64,000 nucleotides of DNA from Trichosphaerium sp. ATCC 40318 (lineage: Eukaryota > Discosea > Flabellinia > Trichosidae). Below, piece after piece: positions 23,816 through 36,257 of the stretch (its first letter is position 1; each line of letters begins with the position of its first letter). Below the pieces are notes generated by a model, which saw only the letters and a list, made by a program, of their open reading frames with translations, searched no databases and was not told the DNA's origin. Where the stretch lies: positions 744,001-808,000 of the forward strand of contig JALMLS010000612.1 in the NCBI GenBank assembly GCA_038496445.1, given 5' to 3'. The position numbers and the translations under genes were made by a program.

Positions 23816-25282
23816 ATGGCAACCACTAAACCTACTACAAAATCGTTTGGCAAGTATGATAAAGTCCGTGTCGGGTTTTTATGTGCTTCACACAAGCTAG
23901 AGCACATGAAGACAATGTTGGCCGTTTTCAAGGAAGCCTTAGACTTGTAAGTCCCGAATTCACGAGAACACTCTTTTTTGAGCTTAAACGGCATTAAGTG
24001 ATCTAAAATACATACACAGCAGCGACTATATCGTTTTAACGCCATTTTAGGACATACGAGTATTCTTTGATCAAAAAAGCTGACTTGAGCGACTATTTAT
24101 TCAAGAACACTACTCCTACAACCCTTACAGTACTCTTTGTAAAACTACGCAAAGAACTATCACTCCTACCAACCGATAGTGACCAGGTACGCATTATTAG
24201 CCTCATACCACTCCACGCCAAAAGGAAGATCAATTAGAATTTAGTTGTGGATTTAATATCCAATTTTGCTTCTTATTACTAACAACACAACAAGGCGCAC
24301 GCATATGCTAAGCAGCTCATGACACTCGTAGAAAAAGCGGAGCAAACAGAGAACATCATTGTACTCGACCCTGTAGTGCCTCAAAAAACGTTAACGGATC
24401 GTGCAGCATGCCTAGCGTTTATAGAGAAAATTACAGAAGCAGTAAACTCAGTACAAGCGTACAAAGGTAACAACATTCAGAAAATTTCAATTCAAAAAAA
24501 AAGATTGAACTCTTTAACGTCTCATTCTGACTTTACGTATTAGATAATCCGCCATTGGAGGCTCCTGCGTCTGGTGTACTAAGGTCTAAAGAGGAAAAAC
24601 TCCCAAAAGATGTTTCCTTGCCTATTGTAGTAAAACCTCTATTCGCTGAGGATCATCAATGTGGTGTTTTATTCGAAGAAAAAGAAGTATTAACGATAGG
24701 TGAAAAATGGAATTATCCTGTTGTTGTACAAAGTTATGTACCTCATGATTCATTTTTAATTAAATTGACATATATTGGTGGTAAATGTCAGACTGCTTTC
24801 CGTGGTTCTATACCTCTTTTTAGAGAAGATACAAAATCGCCAGCAAAAGGTGATGAAATGTTCACGTTTTTAACGAAAGAATACTGTAAGAGATCACTAA
24901 CGGAGGTACCAACATGCTCATATTTCTTGCAATTTTTTTTTTGCACGTGCATGTGATTCATGGTGGATTTCTGTAGGAGGAAAAAGTTGGTAAATTGGGT
25001 ATTGGTCCTGAGTTAATGCAAACCATTGCAGATATGACTCGAAAAGTTACAAACTGTGCTTTGGTTGGTCTTGACTTGATTTTAAATAAAGATACTGGAA
25101 AATGGGTTATAATCGATGTAAATCACTTCCCTAGCTATGTTGGTGCGTCAAATACAACTCTTTATTTACACCAAGCGTCATTACCATAATATTAATAAAT
25201 GAAATTAGGAGCTAATACAGAGATGGTTTCTAAATCATTTGTGACACTCGTTGAAGAAAGCTTGGCAAAATTCAAACAGTAA
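23816..25282 (+). CDS. Inositol-tetrakisphosphate 1-kinase family (ITPK1, ATP-grasp)
   Basis: This enzyme phosphorylates inositol tri- or tetrakisphosphates toward InsP5/InsP6. The N-terminus (KVRVGFLCASHKLEH) is the ITPK lead strand. TDRAACLAFIEKI precedes the ATP-grasp core, where LPIVVKPLFAEDHQCGVLF supplies the lysine and glycine strand and PVVVQSYVPHDSFLIKLTYIG the central strand. VGLDLILNKDTGKWVIIDVN then FPSYVG gives the metal-binding Asp-x-Asn. The final exon (from about 25209) continues ANTEMVSKSFVTL to the stop at 25282; reading through the preceding intron gives a false earlier stop. Five or six exons. Tail to tail with the phosphoesterase. Confidence 0.88.
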
Positions 25283-25468
25283 AACACAAAATTTATTTGA
25301 AATCATCTTCGCTGTATCACTACAGAACAAATATTGTACTTAGACCTCTCAGGTAAATATGTACCATTTTCGTATTCGCTGATGATTGCTTGAAATGCAC
25401 TATTGGCTTCAAGATATTGTACAAATGGTTTTAATAAGAACTGTATTAAGAATGATTTAAATGTTGAA

Positions 25469-26778
25469 CTAATTCCTATTGATTTTCTTTTTGTACACGA
25501 GTTGAGGTTTATACTCTCCATATATCATTTTCTTTATTGTCCATCGTTCTCTCGGATGACCTAGAGCATGTTGAATGTATCTATAAAAACTTAGCCCAAT
25601 AACGACATGCAGATCAATGTTTACCTAATGCCTTTAATTGTGACATCCTTATCAAAATGGCTGTGTCCGAAAATATGAACTTTCGGGTTGATAGTCCGTA
25701 TCTGTGTCTCTAATCCAGGTGTGCCAACAACCTATACAATGCAAGAAGTTAGAACTTACATCTTTAAAGCTATCATGAACTACCAGAGGAAGAGTTTTAT
25801 TTGGAAGCCAAAATGTTGCTGGTATTAAGTCTCGTCGAGGCAAGAAATGACTGAAAGTTATGACATCCTTTCCAGGATAAGCTTTAACGTGTTCTAAAGC
25901 ACAAAATCAAACACACTATTTCTAGCATAGTACAACAGAACAAGACGTATAAAAACTGTCAATCAAGGAAGGTTACCTTCATTCAAATCCAAAAAATAAT
26001 CAGCAGGTGCATCTGGATCACGATCAATATCCAACTCCTCAGGCCAAACTACGCGTCTGAAACAGCTATTAATGCTAACAAAACTTGTATAAGCTTTCTG
26101 TAAATCAGTACCTAAAGTCAAGCCAGCGGCGCTGCAATGTAAGTTAGGTTGAGAAGAAAAAAAGCAGGTGACGAACTCTGAACGATGTGTCTCCTTTCCA
26201 AGTTTTATCAAGTGAAGGAGTATGCCATGCTATAAAACGACCTTGGTTAGCTTTTATCACGTGCTTGACTAAACAAGGAAGGTACTACCGAACAATGGTA
26301 CAATGACAACACCATTGAATTCTTTTGGAGAGGTGTATACATCCAACTCATCGCACAGTTTAAGAACTGCTTCAAATTTTTCAACTGAGTTTGAAAACTG
26401 GCTTCTGCGCTTTCGCAATCGGAGCTCATTGTTCCCTGGAACAAAGAATAGGTTGCTACAGTACGATTTAAGCATAGTCAGGGTTTCTGAGTTCTGTTGT
26501 TAGCTCGTACAATAAAACTAATGATCACGTACCTTCTATAACGTCCATATGACTAGAAATGTCTCCAGCGAGTATTAAAACCTAATTTTACAGATAAGAC
26601 AATGATAAAAACAGACCAAAAGCCAATACGTCATCAGGGCGAAAATTAAAGCTGCTCATCGCGTTTATGATGTTATAGTTATCTTCCTCGTCAGTGTGAA
26701 TATCTGTTTACAGTTAAACTAGCCAACATAGACTCTAGGTTTACCTGATATTGAAAAAACTCGCTGAGACGAAGCCAT
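25469..26778 (-). CDS. Calcineurin-like metallophosphoesterase
   Basis: The N-terminus (MASSQRVFSISDIHTDE) and DDVLILAGDISSHMDV are the first two metal-ligand motifs (DxH and GDxx). VVIVPLFG and later GTPGLETQIRTINPKVHIFG followed by HSHFDKD give the GHSH motif that completes the two-metal site. It ends with a conserved-looking RYIQHALGHPRERW and a stop at 25469. The family is found in plants, fungi and protists as a cytosolic phosphoesterase of unknown substrate. About seven introns are present. A further minus-strand frame (25303-25521) overlaps the end but is out of frame with the conserved tail. Confidence 0.82.
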
Positions 26779-26977
26779 GGCTACTGTAGTACTCAGGTTG
26801 AGTATAAATTCGTGTTTTCAGTGAATCGAAGTAAACAATGGTTCAAATAACGCCTCTTTGCTAATGATTGCTGCAGGAGTACATGTTATCAATGGACATC
26901 CATATTAATAACTAATGACGTTGAATAAAGCGACTAGTATTTTGATTTTGTACAATTTTGAAAAAGTTGTTCTTTTG

Positions 26978-28625
26978 TTATTGTTCCATTTCTTCAACTT
27001 CTTTTTTCTTTGGTTCTGGAGGTAGCACTGATTGTTCTTCCATTTTTTTAATTTGTTCTTCTGTAAGTTTACCTGCTTTTATTGCCTTGTCATAAGCTGT
27101 CTTGTGTTTCTTTGATGCGCAGTGTGCAACGAACCTTTAGATTTTGATTTGTTAGGTTACTACTTTTTCAAGGCTTGTGTTGGCGTACGTTTTAGCAGTT
27201 TTGAATTTCTTACGGCAACTGTAACAGTGTACAAATGCTGCCTTTTTAGATGCAGTCTTATTTGATCCAGATTTTTGTTGTTTTTTTTGTTGTTGCTCCT
27301 TCTTCTTGGTAGCTTTTTTATCTTTTTCTTCGTTGTAGCTCTGTAATGTTGCCTATAAAATAATCACGTGAGTACGTCTAGAACGTCGAAACAGGCTGTC
27401 AACAAAGACAACTAGAGGTTTTGTGTGTTATGCTAAGGAGGGTTGTGTGAAAAAATGTAGCAACGCAGTTATGTGTCATAAAAAAAATTTACTTGAAATG
27501 CCTGTGTACCTCCATTTGTTCCTCAAGTTGTCTCTGAAATTCTTCATCCTCAGCATCTCCATAAACACCTTCTATCTCCTCAACAAGCTCTTCACCTTTT
27601 TCTTTTAGCTCTTCTTCAAAAGCACGTTGTGCTTCCTCTTGTTGTTTCTTAATTTCTTGGATACGTTTTTCTTGTTGCTGTTTCTTTTTTTTAGTGCTTT
27701 GAAGTTTTGACACCAACCCACCTTAACAACATGTCAACCCCCTTGTTTGCTATTAAAATGCAGTACGTTTTGAAGCTTCTTGGTTGAGACCTCTTTCATA
27801 CGCTTGGTACGCATTAGTGGTCTTGTAAACACTCCACAACCAGTAAACACCGCCAGCCTATTATATTTTTAATCAAATAAATACTAGTGAATTGCAAACA
27901 AAGTAGTTGTTCTGACGTACCCCAAATAAGCCTGCTACAGTTACAGATAGTACAGTACGAACTACATCAAGTTAAAACAACATTTCCGTTAAATACAAAG
28001 AGCGTGTGAAGCAGAAAATTCAGCAAAATAATTCAAAACTGTAAAAAAAAATTGGTACAATACCTAGCTTAGACAGTTCGCTTTCAGGCTCAGGTGGCGG
28101 AGCATCGCGTTTTTCCTGCTCTTCGAAGCGTTCTTCGTCTCTGGCTTTTTTCTTCATTTGGTCCATTGCTATTGTGACACGTCATTATAAGACGTACAAA
28201 GAATACCTAGAAGGGCACAGGGAACGTACCATCTTCGTGTTCGTAGCTCTCTTCGTTGTACTCAGTTGTACCATATTGTAGCAAGCGCTCATAGCGCTCT
28301 CGCTTTTTAGGAGTGCTTAATACGTCATAAACTGTAAAAGTCAGTCTTTTTTTTGTACAAACAAATTAAAATACGCACTAAATGACAAGCGAGTGAATTT
28401 TGCTTGTACTTCTGGGTCTGTTTTGAAGTTTTCGTTTTTATCTGGGTGATAGGCTACAATCTTTTTGAAAAACACCTTTTTGATGGCCTTGGTTGTAGCG
28501 TTCTGTTCTACGCCCAATTCATCAAAGTAATTAAGCTTTCGCTTTTTCTTCTTTTTTTTCGCTTGTACAGTGCAAAATAATACTAAAGCGATCACCAAGA
28601 GCGCAATGGCTACCTTTGTGCTCAT
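26978..28625 (-). CDS. ER-type membrane DnaJ protein with C-terminal C2H2 zinc finger
   Basis: A signal peptide or anchor (MSTKVAIALLVIALVLFCTVQA) and a Lys-rich patch precede a J-domain (NYFDELGVEQNATTKAIKK, AYHPDKN with HPD). An acidic stretch follows, then a transmembrane segment (TVLSVTVAGLFGAGGVYWLW), a long charged coiled coil (KKKKQQQEKRIQEIKKQQEE onward) and a Lys/Gln-rich run. The C-terminus holds a C2H2 finger, YTCYSCRKKFKTAKTF then VAHCASKKH, and the protein ends EVEEMEQ at 26978. The layout recalls ERdj1/DNAJC1 (luminal J, membrane span, cytosolic ribosome-facing domain), but that family carries SANT domains. DNAJC21/Jjj1 has a similar finger but no signal or span. Two junctions use AAG acceptors. 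Confidence 0.78.
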
Positions 28626-28942
28626 GTTGACACCAATTCACTCTTTTAAGTTTTGGTCAAACTTGTAAGTTGGATGTTGTGGCTTAGAACATTAGTAAAC
28701 GCGAAATGCGCTCGTAATTCTACAGTAGGTGGTTCACACTGAACTTTACAGGCACGTTTATCAAAATCGTTTCAGGCACATCAATGAAAACGGAATTAGA
28801 TGTCTCCATAATCTGCAAACAATCTCAAGACATCAGCCATAATGGTTTTTGTTTCTGGCGCGTTTATGTAAAAGTGTAAGGCGCGAAATTTGACTGTAAC
28901 TTGACATTTTACAAAAACACAAAAGTTGTACTTGGAATTAAG

Positions 28943-31001
28943 ATGCAGAAGCTACCGCAACCATTACGCACAGAATTAAATGGCTCTATTCACGGCATTA
29001 CAAAAGAGCAGGCAAGACTCATTGTTGAGGAAAACGCTCTAAGGCGTAGAATGGCTTCTGGAGAGAACGTTAGAGAATCTGATATGCTTGTTGATGTGTT
29101 TGACAACGTGCCTCTACTTATTCGTCAACAACGCACTGTTGCCGAACAACAGATACCTTACCTGCTCACACAAGCTTGTAAAAACAATTATAACTGTTCA
29201 ACAATTGTTTCGCATCAAGAATTTTTACAACGCTGGAACACCTTCACAAATGGTACGTAGCATTGTAAATACTATATCCACGGCGTTAGTACCTCGCTAT
29301 AAAATTCTTAGAAGCTGTTTAACCCACTTTTAGGTTTACTTGACGGACTAAACTGGGACGGTCTCTTCCTAGCTGGTGGATCTATTCTCGCGTGTCTTTC
29401 TCAAGATACGGATTTGGGTAACATTACATGAAGCTTTTTTCGCCAGCTATTCACTCATGTATTGCTTAGCTGACTTTAAACGAAATGACATTGACATTTT
29501 CTTTGTTGGACATGGAAGAGAAAATTATCAAGGTAAAACCCTTTCAAACTCTTTAACCAAATACTTATTTTACTTCTAGAGCAATGTGACGCAAAATTGA
29601 ACCATATACTAAGCGTTATATCAGCTAACTCGAACACGCAAGGGAGATTGGGTACAGTATACATGATTTTATTGTATCTAACTCAGAATCAGTGTGTACA
29701 AACAGAGCTATTACAATTCCAAACGTCAAGGAACATAGGCCAGTACAAGTAGTATTAAGATTATTCCAGTCGCCGTTGGATGTACTACTAAGCTTTGATG
29801 TTGATGCTGGATGTGTTGGTTTTGATGGGGAGAAAGTATGGGCTACAAAACGATGGATAAGGTACTACAAGGTTCAAAGTAAAGCGTGTTAACACCTTAA
29901 TAGGGCCATGACAAAAGGCTACAACTTATACATGCCATCTGAGTTAACCATACCAGCACGATATGAATACAGACTCTTCAAATATAGTAAGAGAGGCTTT
30001 GCTGTACGTCCAGTACTTGAAAGAAAAAATTTATCTTACGTTGTACTAGACTGCTGTTCCTCGTTTTGATCCATCTCTTGTTCATCAAGACGTTTGGGAT
30101 CGTAAACTAAGAGAAGTTGAGGTGTGGAATCCGAACTGAAAATAGTACTAACTTGAGTTAAGGGCGTCAACAAGCTTGTTCTTTGGGATGTTATTGCAAA
30201 GAGCCCTTGCAGACATTATGTTGTCAATAGATGTGATGATATTGATTTATGCCTGAAGGGAGGAAAGATGTATTGCACTCACTGCAAAAAGCATATAGAT
30301 GCTTCAGAAGTTGCAGATAGGCCAGATGTTATTGAGCGCTTTTCTAAGCCTTTACCTTGGATGTCAGAGAATACAGTTTACCAAGACTACGAGAAAGGAA
30401 AGTTTAAAAGGTATGTAGTATTGTAGGCTCAAAGAGACTCTGGAGCCATTGCACTGAAGCTATTAACACCTGGTTTAGAATTTTGAACAGCGCTCCTATT
30501 GACTTGAACGAGGATTGGTCCCATGGAGTGTACACAGCGCCAAATAGATTTGAGAACCTTGGTAAACACAAGGAACCTGAAGAGGATGAAGAACCTGCAA
30601 AAGAAAATCCACTGTTGTCTACAAAGCGAGGATATACTCGAGACGAGATACGTGATAGAGAGGATGCAATATTAAAAGCTAGAGATGATTTCAGTGAGCG
30701 TATTCGGTTGAGGAAAATACAAGAAGCTGAAGAAATTAAAAAAGCTGGTATTCCACCTTATGTTGCTATGCAAATGAAGAATTGTTTGGCAAAGATTGAG
30801 TTGTGCTACAACTCCAATTATCTAACACAAGATTTACGGTAAGAATGTTCAGTTGAAGAGAATGTCATCTAATTTTGGGGTTTTTTTAGAGAACAATTTA
30901 CAGAAAGAGTGCAACGTGCTGATGCGTCCCTACTTGATATGTCGTTCCTACCAGACGACGTAGATGAGATATGCCAGTATTTGCAAGCATCTCTAGAATG
31001 A
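28943..31001 (+). CDS. Conserved protein with nucleotidyltransferase-like signature
   Basis: The N-terminal half begins MQKLPQPLRTELNGSIHGIT. It then has LFLAGGSILACLS and, after an intron, DIDIFFVGHGRE: a Gly-Gly-Ser followed by Asp-x-Asp, as in nucleotidyltransferase-fold enzymes. The next block (RPVQVVLRLFQSPLDVLLSF, DVDAGCVGFDGEKVWAT, YEYRLFKYSKRGF) resembles a conserved eukaryotic module I have seen beside ankyrin repeats in large protist and fungal proteins; I cannot name it. The C-terminal half has CRHYVVNRCDD, YCTHCKKH (a possible zinc knuckle), acidic linkers and Arg/Glu-rich helices, ending ICQYLQASLE. The frame needs an AAG acceptor at 30162. Enzymatic activity is unproven. Confidence 0.6.
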
Positions 31002-31235
31002 GGACATGATGGTAGTATTCAGTAGTTAACGTTCCGGACAAAAAGATCAAAACGTGTAAAATAAAATAATTTTCTGTAGATCAAAAAACAGAGAAGTTGC
31101 TTCTGTGGTTACAATATCACGTGGTTGTAAAAAAGGCGAAAAAAGGGAACAAATAGCTACTCTATAATAACGGGCTCACAGTTTCAAAATAAGAAAAAAG
31201 CGGAGTCTATTTAGAGTCAATCATTGTGTCACAAC

Positions 31236-34200
31236 ATGGCTGAAGCTCCAAATGACACCGCAAGTGAGGAGGAGAGTATGGTTATACGCCTAACAGACTC
31301 TTCCAATATAAGTGGTGGGAAAAGTGACAATATACGCTCTTCGCTCTACGTTAGTACCACAGGGCCTAATTTACTAAATGGAGGCGATAAGGACAAGCCA
31401 AAAACTGCAAAGCCAGATAGTGGGCGATTAAACTCATATCACTTGAGCCTATCTGCAAATACCATTCGATTTAATATTAGCGAAGGAAAACGTTTCTGGG
31501 ACTCAACCAACAAGGAAGTTATATTTTACACCAAAGAATTATTGACAGTGGTGAGCTACGACCGATTACAGGAGCGTCGTAGAGTGTTTGAAAAATCTGC
31601 GTGCGTCTACTTGTCACCTAAATATTTTTAACCATACAACAGCCTTGTGGGCTTCCCAAAGGCAGATGACATCGAAACGTTGAAGTTTTCACCTGATCAT
31701 ACACTATTATGCTATAAACTAATAGATCGATCTACCAATCGTAAATTACGCGATGACATAGTATCCTACACCAAACCTACCATTTTTATAATTTTTTGTA
31801 TGATTTTCTAACACTTCCCTAACTCTCAAGTACTTCTATAACCTTTCCGCTGGAAGGAGTACGCGACAAAGCAGTTTAAAAGTAAACAAAACATACAATC
31901 GCGTGTTGGGATTTTATTGGACGAATCGCTCGAATATCGTTTATGTGACGTCCAATGGACTTGAATTTTATGCGGTACGCATACCCCGTTATCCCTTTAT
32001 AATACACATTGCGTTCAAGAGTGTCACATTATTCATTGTGACGCTGGAGGATGTTTTTCGTAAAAAAAGTGACTGAAACTGGAATTTTTTTTGAAGAACT
32101 TTTCGTGTACTTCTACCTTGTTTGTGGCTTACTCATATGTGTTTTAGTGTCATAAAGGAACTCTTAAATTTGTTAAAGAGTATAAACATCAAGTTAATTG
32201 GCATGTGTACTCGGTACGAAATGAACATCCTTTTGTTCCCTCAAAAATTTGAGATGCAAGTTAACCTTTTTTGACATTTCGTCTTGATTTTACTTTGGGT
32301 TTTTTTTCGTACGAAGCAGATAATATAAGTCAGTACAATTTTTATACCACATTTTGTGGTTTATTCCATTTTTGATATGTTTTGGCGGTATCTTTTGGAG
32401 ATTCTTTTTTTTTTTTTTTTGCTTTTTTTTCTGAGTCCTTTTCTAGCCGCAAGTAAGAATTCTTATGATATCAACTGGGAGTAAGAAAAATGTTTTATAC
32501 GGGTATCATTTTACATTAAGACCAAATAATGTTATCAAACTACCAAAATTTGAAATACAAATGCCAACAAGAAGCGCAACATTAGAGGCCAAACATATAC
32601 GCATAAGTCAAATGTATTACATTAACTTTTTTTTTTTTTTGAGCTTCATGTAAATAACCCCTTTATAGATATAGTCGCGTATTTTGTATCCAAACAGACC
32701 CACATAATAAGCAGCTTGTGTTGTATAAACTAACAAAAGAAAAAGTATTAAAGTACGCCAATACTACAAACAAAACAATCGATACAACAAAAAATCTGAC
32801 TTTTGTTTTTAGGAGCTTAACAATTGATCTCCATGCGCCTGGTATATATTTTTTATTTCATTAAGATATGTACGTATGTATACCTAATTGATATCTATAG
32901 GTGATGTAAAGATCAACATACTAGATAATCTACTTGTAGTACATAACATTGACCAAAAGGTGATATTGCGCTTTTTGAAAAAACCAAAGTATTGAAAGAA
33001 TTAACACTGTTCTTCTAGATCTCTATGATGTTTGATACTAAGCTCAAAGGGAATCCAAAAGATTTAAGATTAGACTTTCCAATCGCAGCACCTCTACCTC
33101 TAGCACCTACCAAGCTTGATGGGAATCTAGTAGATCTTTGTATCCACAAGTTACCTTTTTTTATCTTCCTCAGATCTTCACCCTTTTTTTCTCCTTGACG
33201 TTCAGACTCAAAGTGGAATTTCGCTCTGCCAGATTATGTTATCGATTTGAACACTAACGGATGTGTATGGCAACTGGATATGGATCTGAAATTCATTGCA
33301 ATCTCCTTCAGTGATAGATACAAACTTGTCAACTTTCTGCTAAGAAGAGAGAATTCAAAACGACAACTTATTGATGTTTTACGGTAACTTTAATAGTGCC
33401 TTTTGTGTTTAATACTGACTACATATAAATAGTATGATAATCCAACAAGGAGAGGAATTACGTGTTATAACAACTATTTTCGATACGCTCAATGGAGTTC
33501 TTGCTAGCTATATTGAAAGTAAAAAGTGAGTCAGCTCTTTTCTTTTAATCTATTTACAGCTCAATCATTCAACATGTTGCTCCTTTCCATACACTTTCCT
33601 ATTTTTGCATACTATTGTTACCATGTGAACAGAAACAACGGTTTTTTAGCGGAGTTGAAGGAAGAGCAACTTTGAACTACAAAGTGTGCGACAATTTTAA
33701 TACTCACTGGTTTTTTTTTACAGGTCAACCAATAAAACTACACCTGGTTCTCCTAGAAAAGTAAAGTTCTCTCCAGAGCTTATAAGAAGATCAAACTCTG
33801 CAAGCGCTAGTGATCAGGATCTTGCATCATCTACATCAGAACAAATGTATGATGCATTCACAAGAGGGAAAACGCTTGATTTTTGGAACAAATTTATTAC
33901 AACTGAAGAACAAGCACTTAATAATTCGACTGGAAGTAATAAAGATTCGAAAGGGTGCGTATACGATCTGAAAATGATAAATTAGAGTCTTTAAAACAAA
34001 ACACATGTGCCATGTCGGCTGATCTTTTTTGTTTCTTTTTTTTTGTGTTGTTTTTTTTTTGGGTTTGTTATCTGACACGTTTGTTTTATTAAAAGGGGCC
34101 AACATAAATCACAATCTTATGACGTTGATTACGCGTTTCTAGATGAAAAAAATACAATCGATGGGCATGTTATCATTAAACAAGAAGAGATGTATGCTTT

Positions 34201-35344
34201 CGTATTTATGCCAGTAACAGAACGCAGCGTAAGTGTACACTAGCTTCTTCTTTGTACCATCGAAAACTATCTTTTTCTTGTATTCTTCTTTCTTGGTACC
34301 ATCACATATGAAGTCTATTAATGTTATCATTCTTAGGACGTTGATACAAAGTATATGGTTTCAGTACTATTGGAGTATATTCGTAGCTTGAATTTTCATC
34401 ATATTACAGTCCATTCTTTCCTTTATGAGTTATTAATTAATTTACTCGTAAATGCTGAGCGATACTATCAATTAAGACAGTTCTTACAAGTACGTCATTC
34501 TACAGATAAAAAAAAAAAGAAAACAAAGTCTATTGTTGTTTGTCATTTCTCCAATGCTAGCTCTCTTGTATAGCTGTTAATATTTGACTTAAACCAACAT
34601 TGAGAATGGCTGTGTTTTGTTTTTCCTCTCAAAACGCCGAGTACTCGAGGTTTCGACAAAAACAGTCTTTGTTTTTTTTTGATTTCTTCAAGAATTTTTT
34701 TCTCATTTTCTTCTCATAATAATGGTGTTAGTATCACGTGATTTCTGATTCGATGCATGTTGCTTGTCAATTGTTATCTCTAGAGAATAGTTACCCACCA
34801 GCATATCAACTAGCACTTGATATGTTAAAAAGGTTATCAAAAACTGAAACAAAAGTTTTAGATCAACTTGTTGATATTTTACTCATAAAAGGACAAGTAC
34901 GTACCTTACTCTTCTTCTTTTTTTTTGTACAAAACCTCCTTATCCACCCGTATATTTCTTAAAAAAACCTGCTGTAATCTTTGAGGCCTTCAAATTGCGA
35001 CATTCCGAGTCTTGGCATGCACGGCTTGTCAAAACATTTTTGAACAAAAAACCAAGCTCGACATTGTCATGGTTCTTAGTCTGAGCCTCGATTTTTTTTA
35101 TAAAGCCTTGGTGTTTTGCAAGTACTTACGTTGTATTTATTAGGTTTTACAAGCTCTACGGTTTGTTAAGACTCATAAAATTCCAGCAGTTGCAAAAAGA
35201 TTTTTAGAACGTGCAAAAATGTTGAATGATGATACACTGTTTTATATGGTATACAATTACTTTAAGGCTCGTAAGGAATTGAATGATAGTTGTTCAGAGT
35301 ACACTGCTTACTACAAGAAGCAGTTTTCTCGTAAAAATTTTTAA
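31236..35344 (+). CDS. RMC1 (regulator of MON1-CCZ1; C18orf8/Bulli family)
   Basis: RMC1 is the third subunit of the Mon1-Ccz1 exchange factor that activates Rab7 on late endosomes and lysosomes. The N-terminal exons (from MAEAPNDTASEEES) encode the predicted propeller, with strands such as FSPDHTLLCYKLIDRST and YVTSNGLEFYA. The C-terminal Mic1 domain is clear: LLVNAERYYQLRQFLQYHVISDSMH in pieces (exon from 34733), LACQ-type LLSLENSYPPAYQLALDMLK, then VLQALRFVKTHKIP and LFYMVYNYF. It ends YYKKQFSRKNF at 35344. About thirteen introns are present, a few over 200 bp with long T runs, which is the loosest gene structure in the window. Confidence 0.85.
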
Positions 35345-36257
35345 AAAGAAGCTCATAAGAAAGCGAAACAATAAAAACACAAAAAAAGAAAAAAGCACCT
35401 TTGCTTGATTATTTTTTTTGACTCAGACACCGATTCCAAAAAAAAAAAGAAGTAAAGGCGGACCGGTAACAGCACAACATTAGTTCGCATTGTGATTTTC
35501 ATAATATAAAGAACTGTTAAAAGTAAGTACAATGGACGAAAGGAAATTCACGTTTTTTTTTTGCTCATGTGCAACAAAACAGTTTGAGTTTACACTTATT
35601 TACAAGAAATCACGTTTTTAGCGAACTACACCACAAAGGATTCTAAAAATAGCCACACAGTCAAATCTTCAGGGTCAAGGAGTGTTCACACAGAATGTGT
35701 ACATGCAAACAAACATGTCGTGAAAGGGATGGGTAAGCTAGTACTACAGAAAAGTCTACACAGCCAGTCTAAAAAAGAATGTTTGGTAGGTTTTTTGGAC
35801 ATTTGAACAGACAAAGACCGAAGCTCTGTTGTATAACTTGGTACAAATTGTAGTTAACAAAATAGTCATAATATGTCAATGAAATGAGAATATACAGCAT
35901 TAATATCGTCTTCACCGTGATTCCTTAGTTTGTGTTGTAACATTACTTTGAACCTGGTCACTTGTACAATTGTTTTTTTTTGCACTTTTGCACTATTTCT
36001 CCGACAGTACCCAATATCTAAGTTGCGCTTTTTGTGTTCCTTGTTGTCTCGAGTACAAAATACGCTGAATCGTAACGTATCAGACTAATCGAGTTCCTAA
36101 CAAAAAGACACTTAACCTATTTTTATATTAAGTCTTGTTTAATTTTCGTTATGCTTTGGCAGCCAAAGGACTACTATCACGGTTTTTAAGTAATTTTTTA
36201 TTATTAATATTGTACAATGTGTGCCTCATTTGTTTGTTTTGTAAGGGTTTTCGTTTC
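35345..36257. other. Convergent intergenic region
   Basis: About 910 bp between the RMC1 stop (+) and the Rab stop (-). AT-rich with several T and A runs. I see no supported gene, RNA structure or repeat. Confidence 0.55.

Noticed and set aside
25303-25521. Minus-strand open frame of 72 codons at the end of the phosphoesterase gene
   Set aside because: It is in a different frame from the conserved RYIQHALGHPRERW tail, which stops at 25469.
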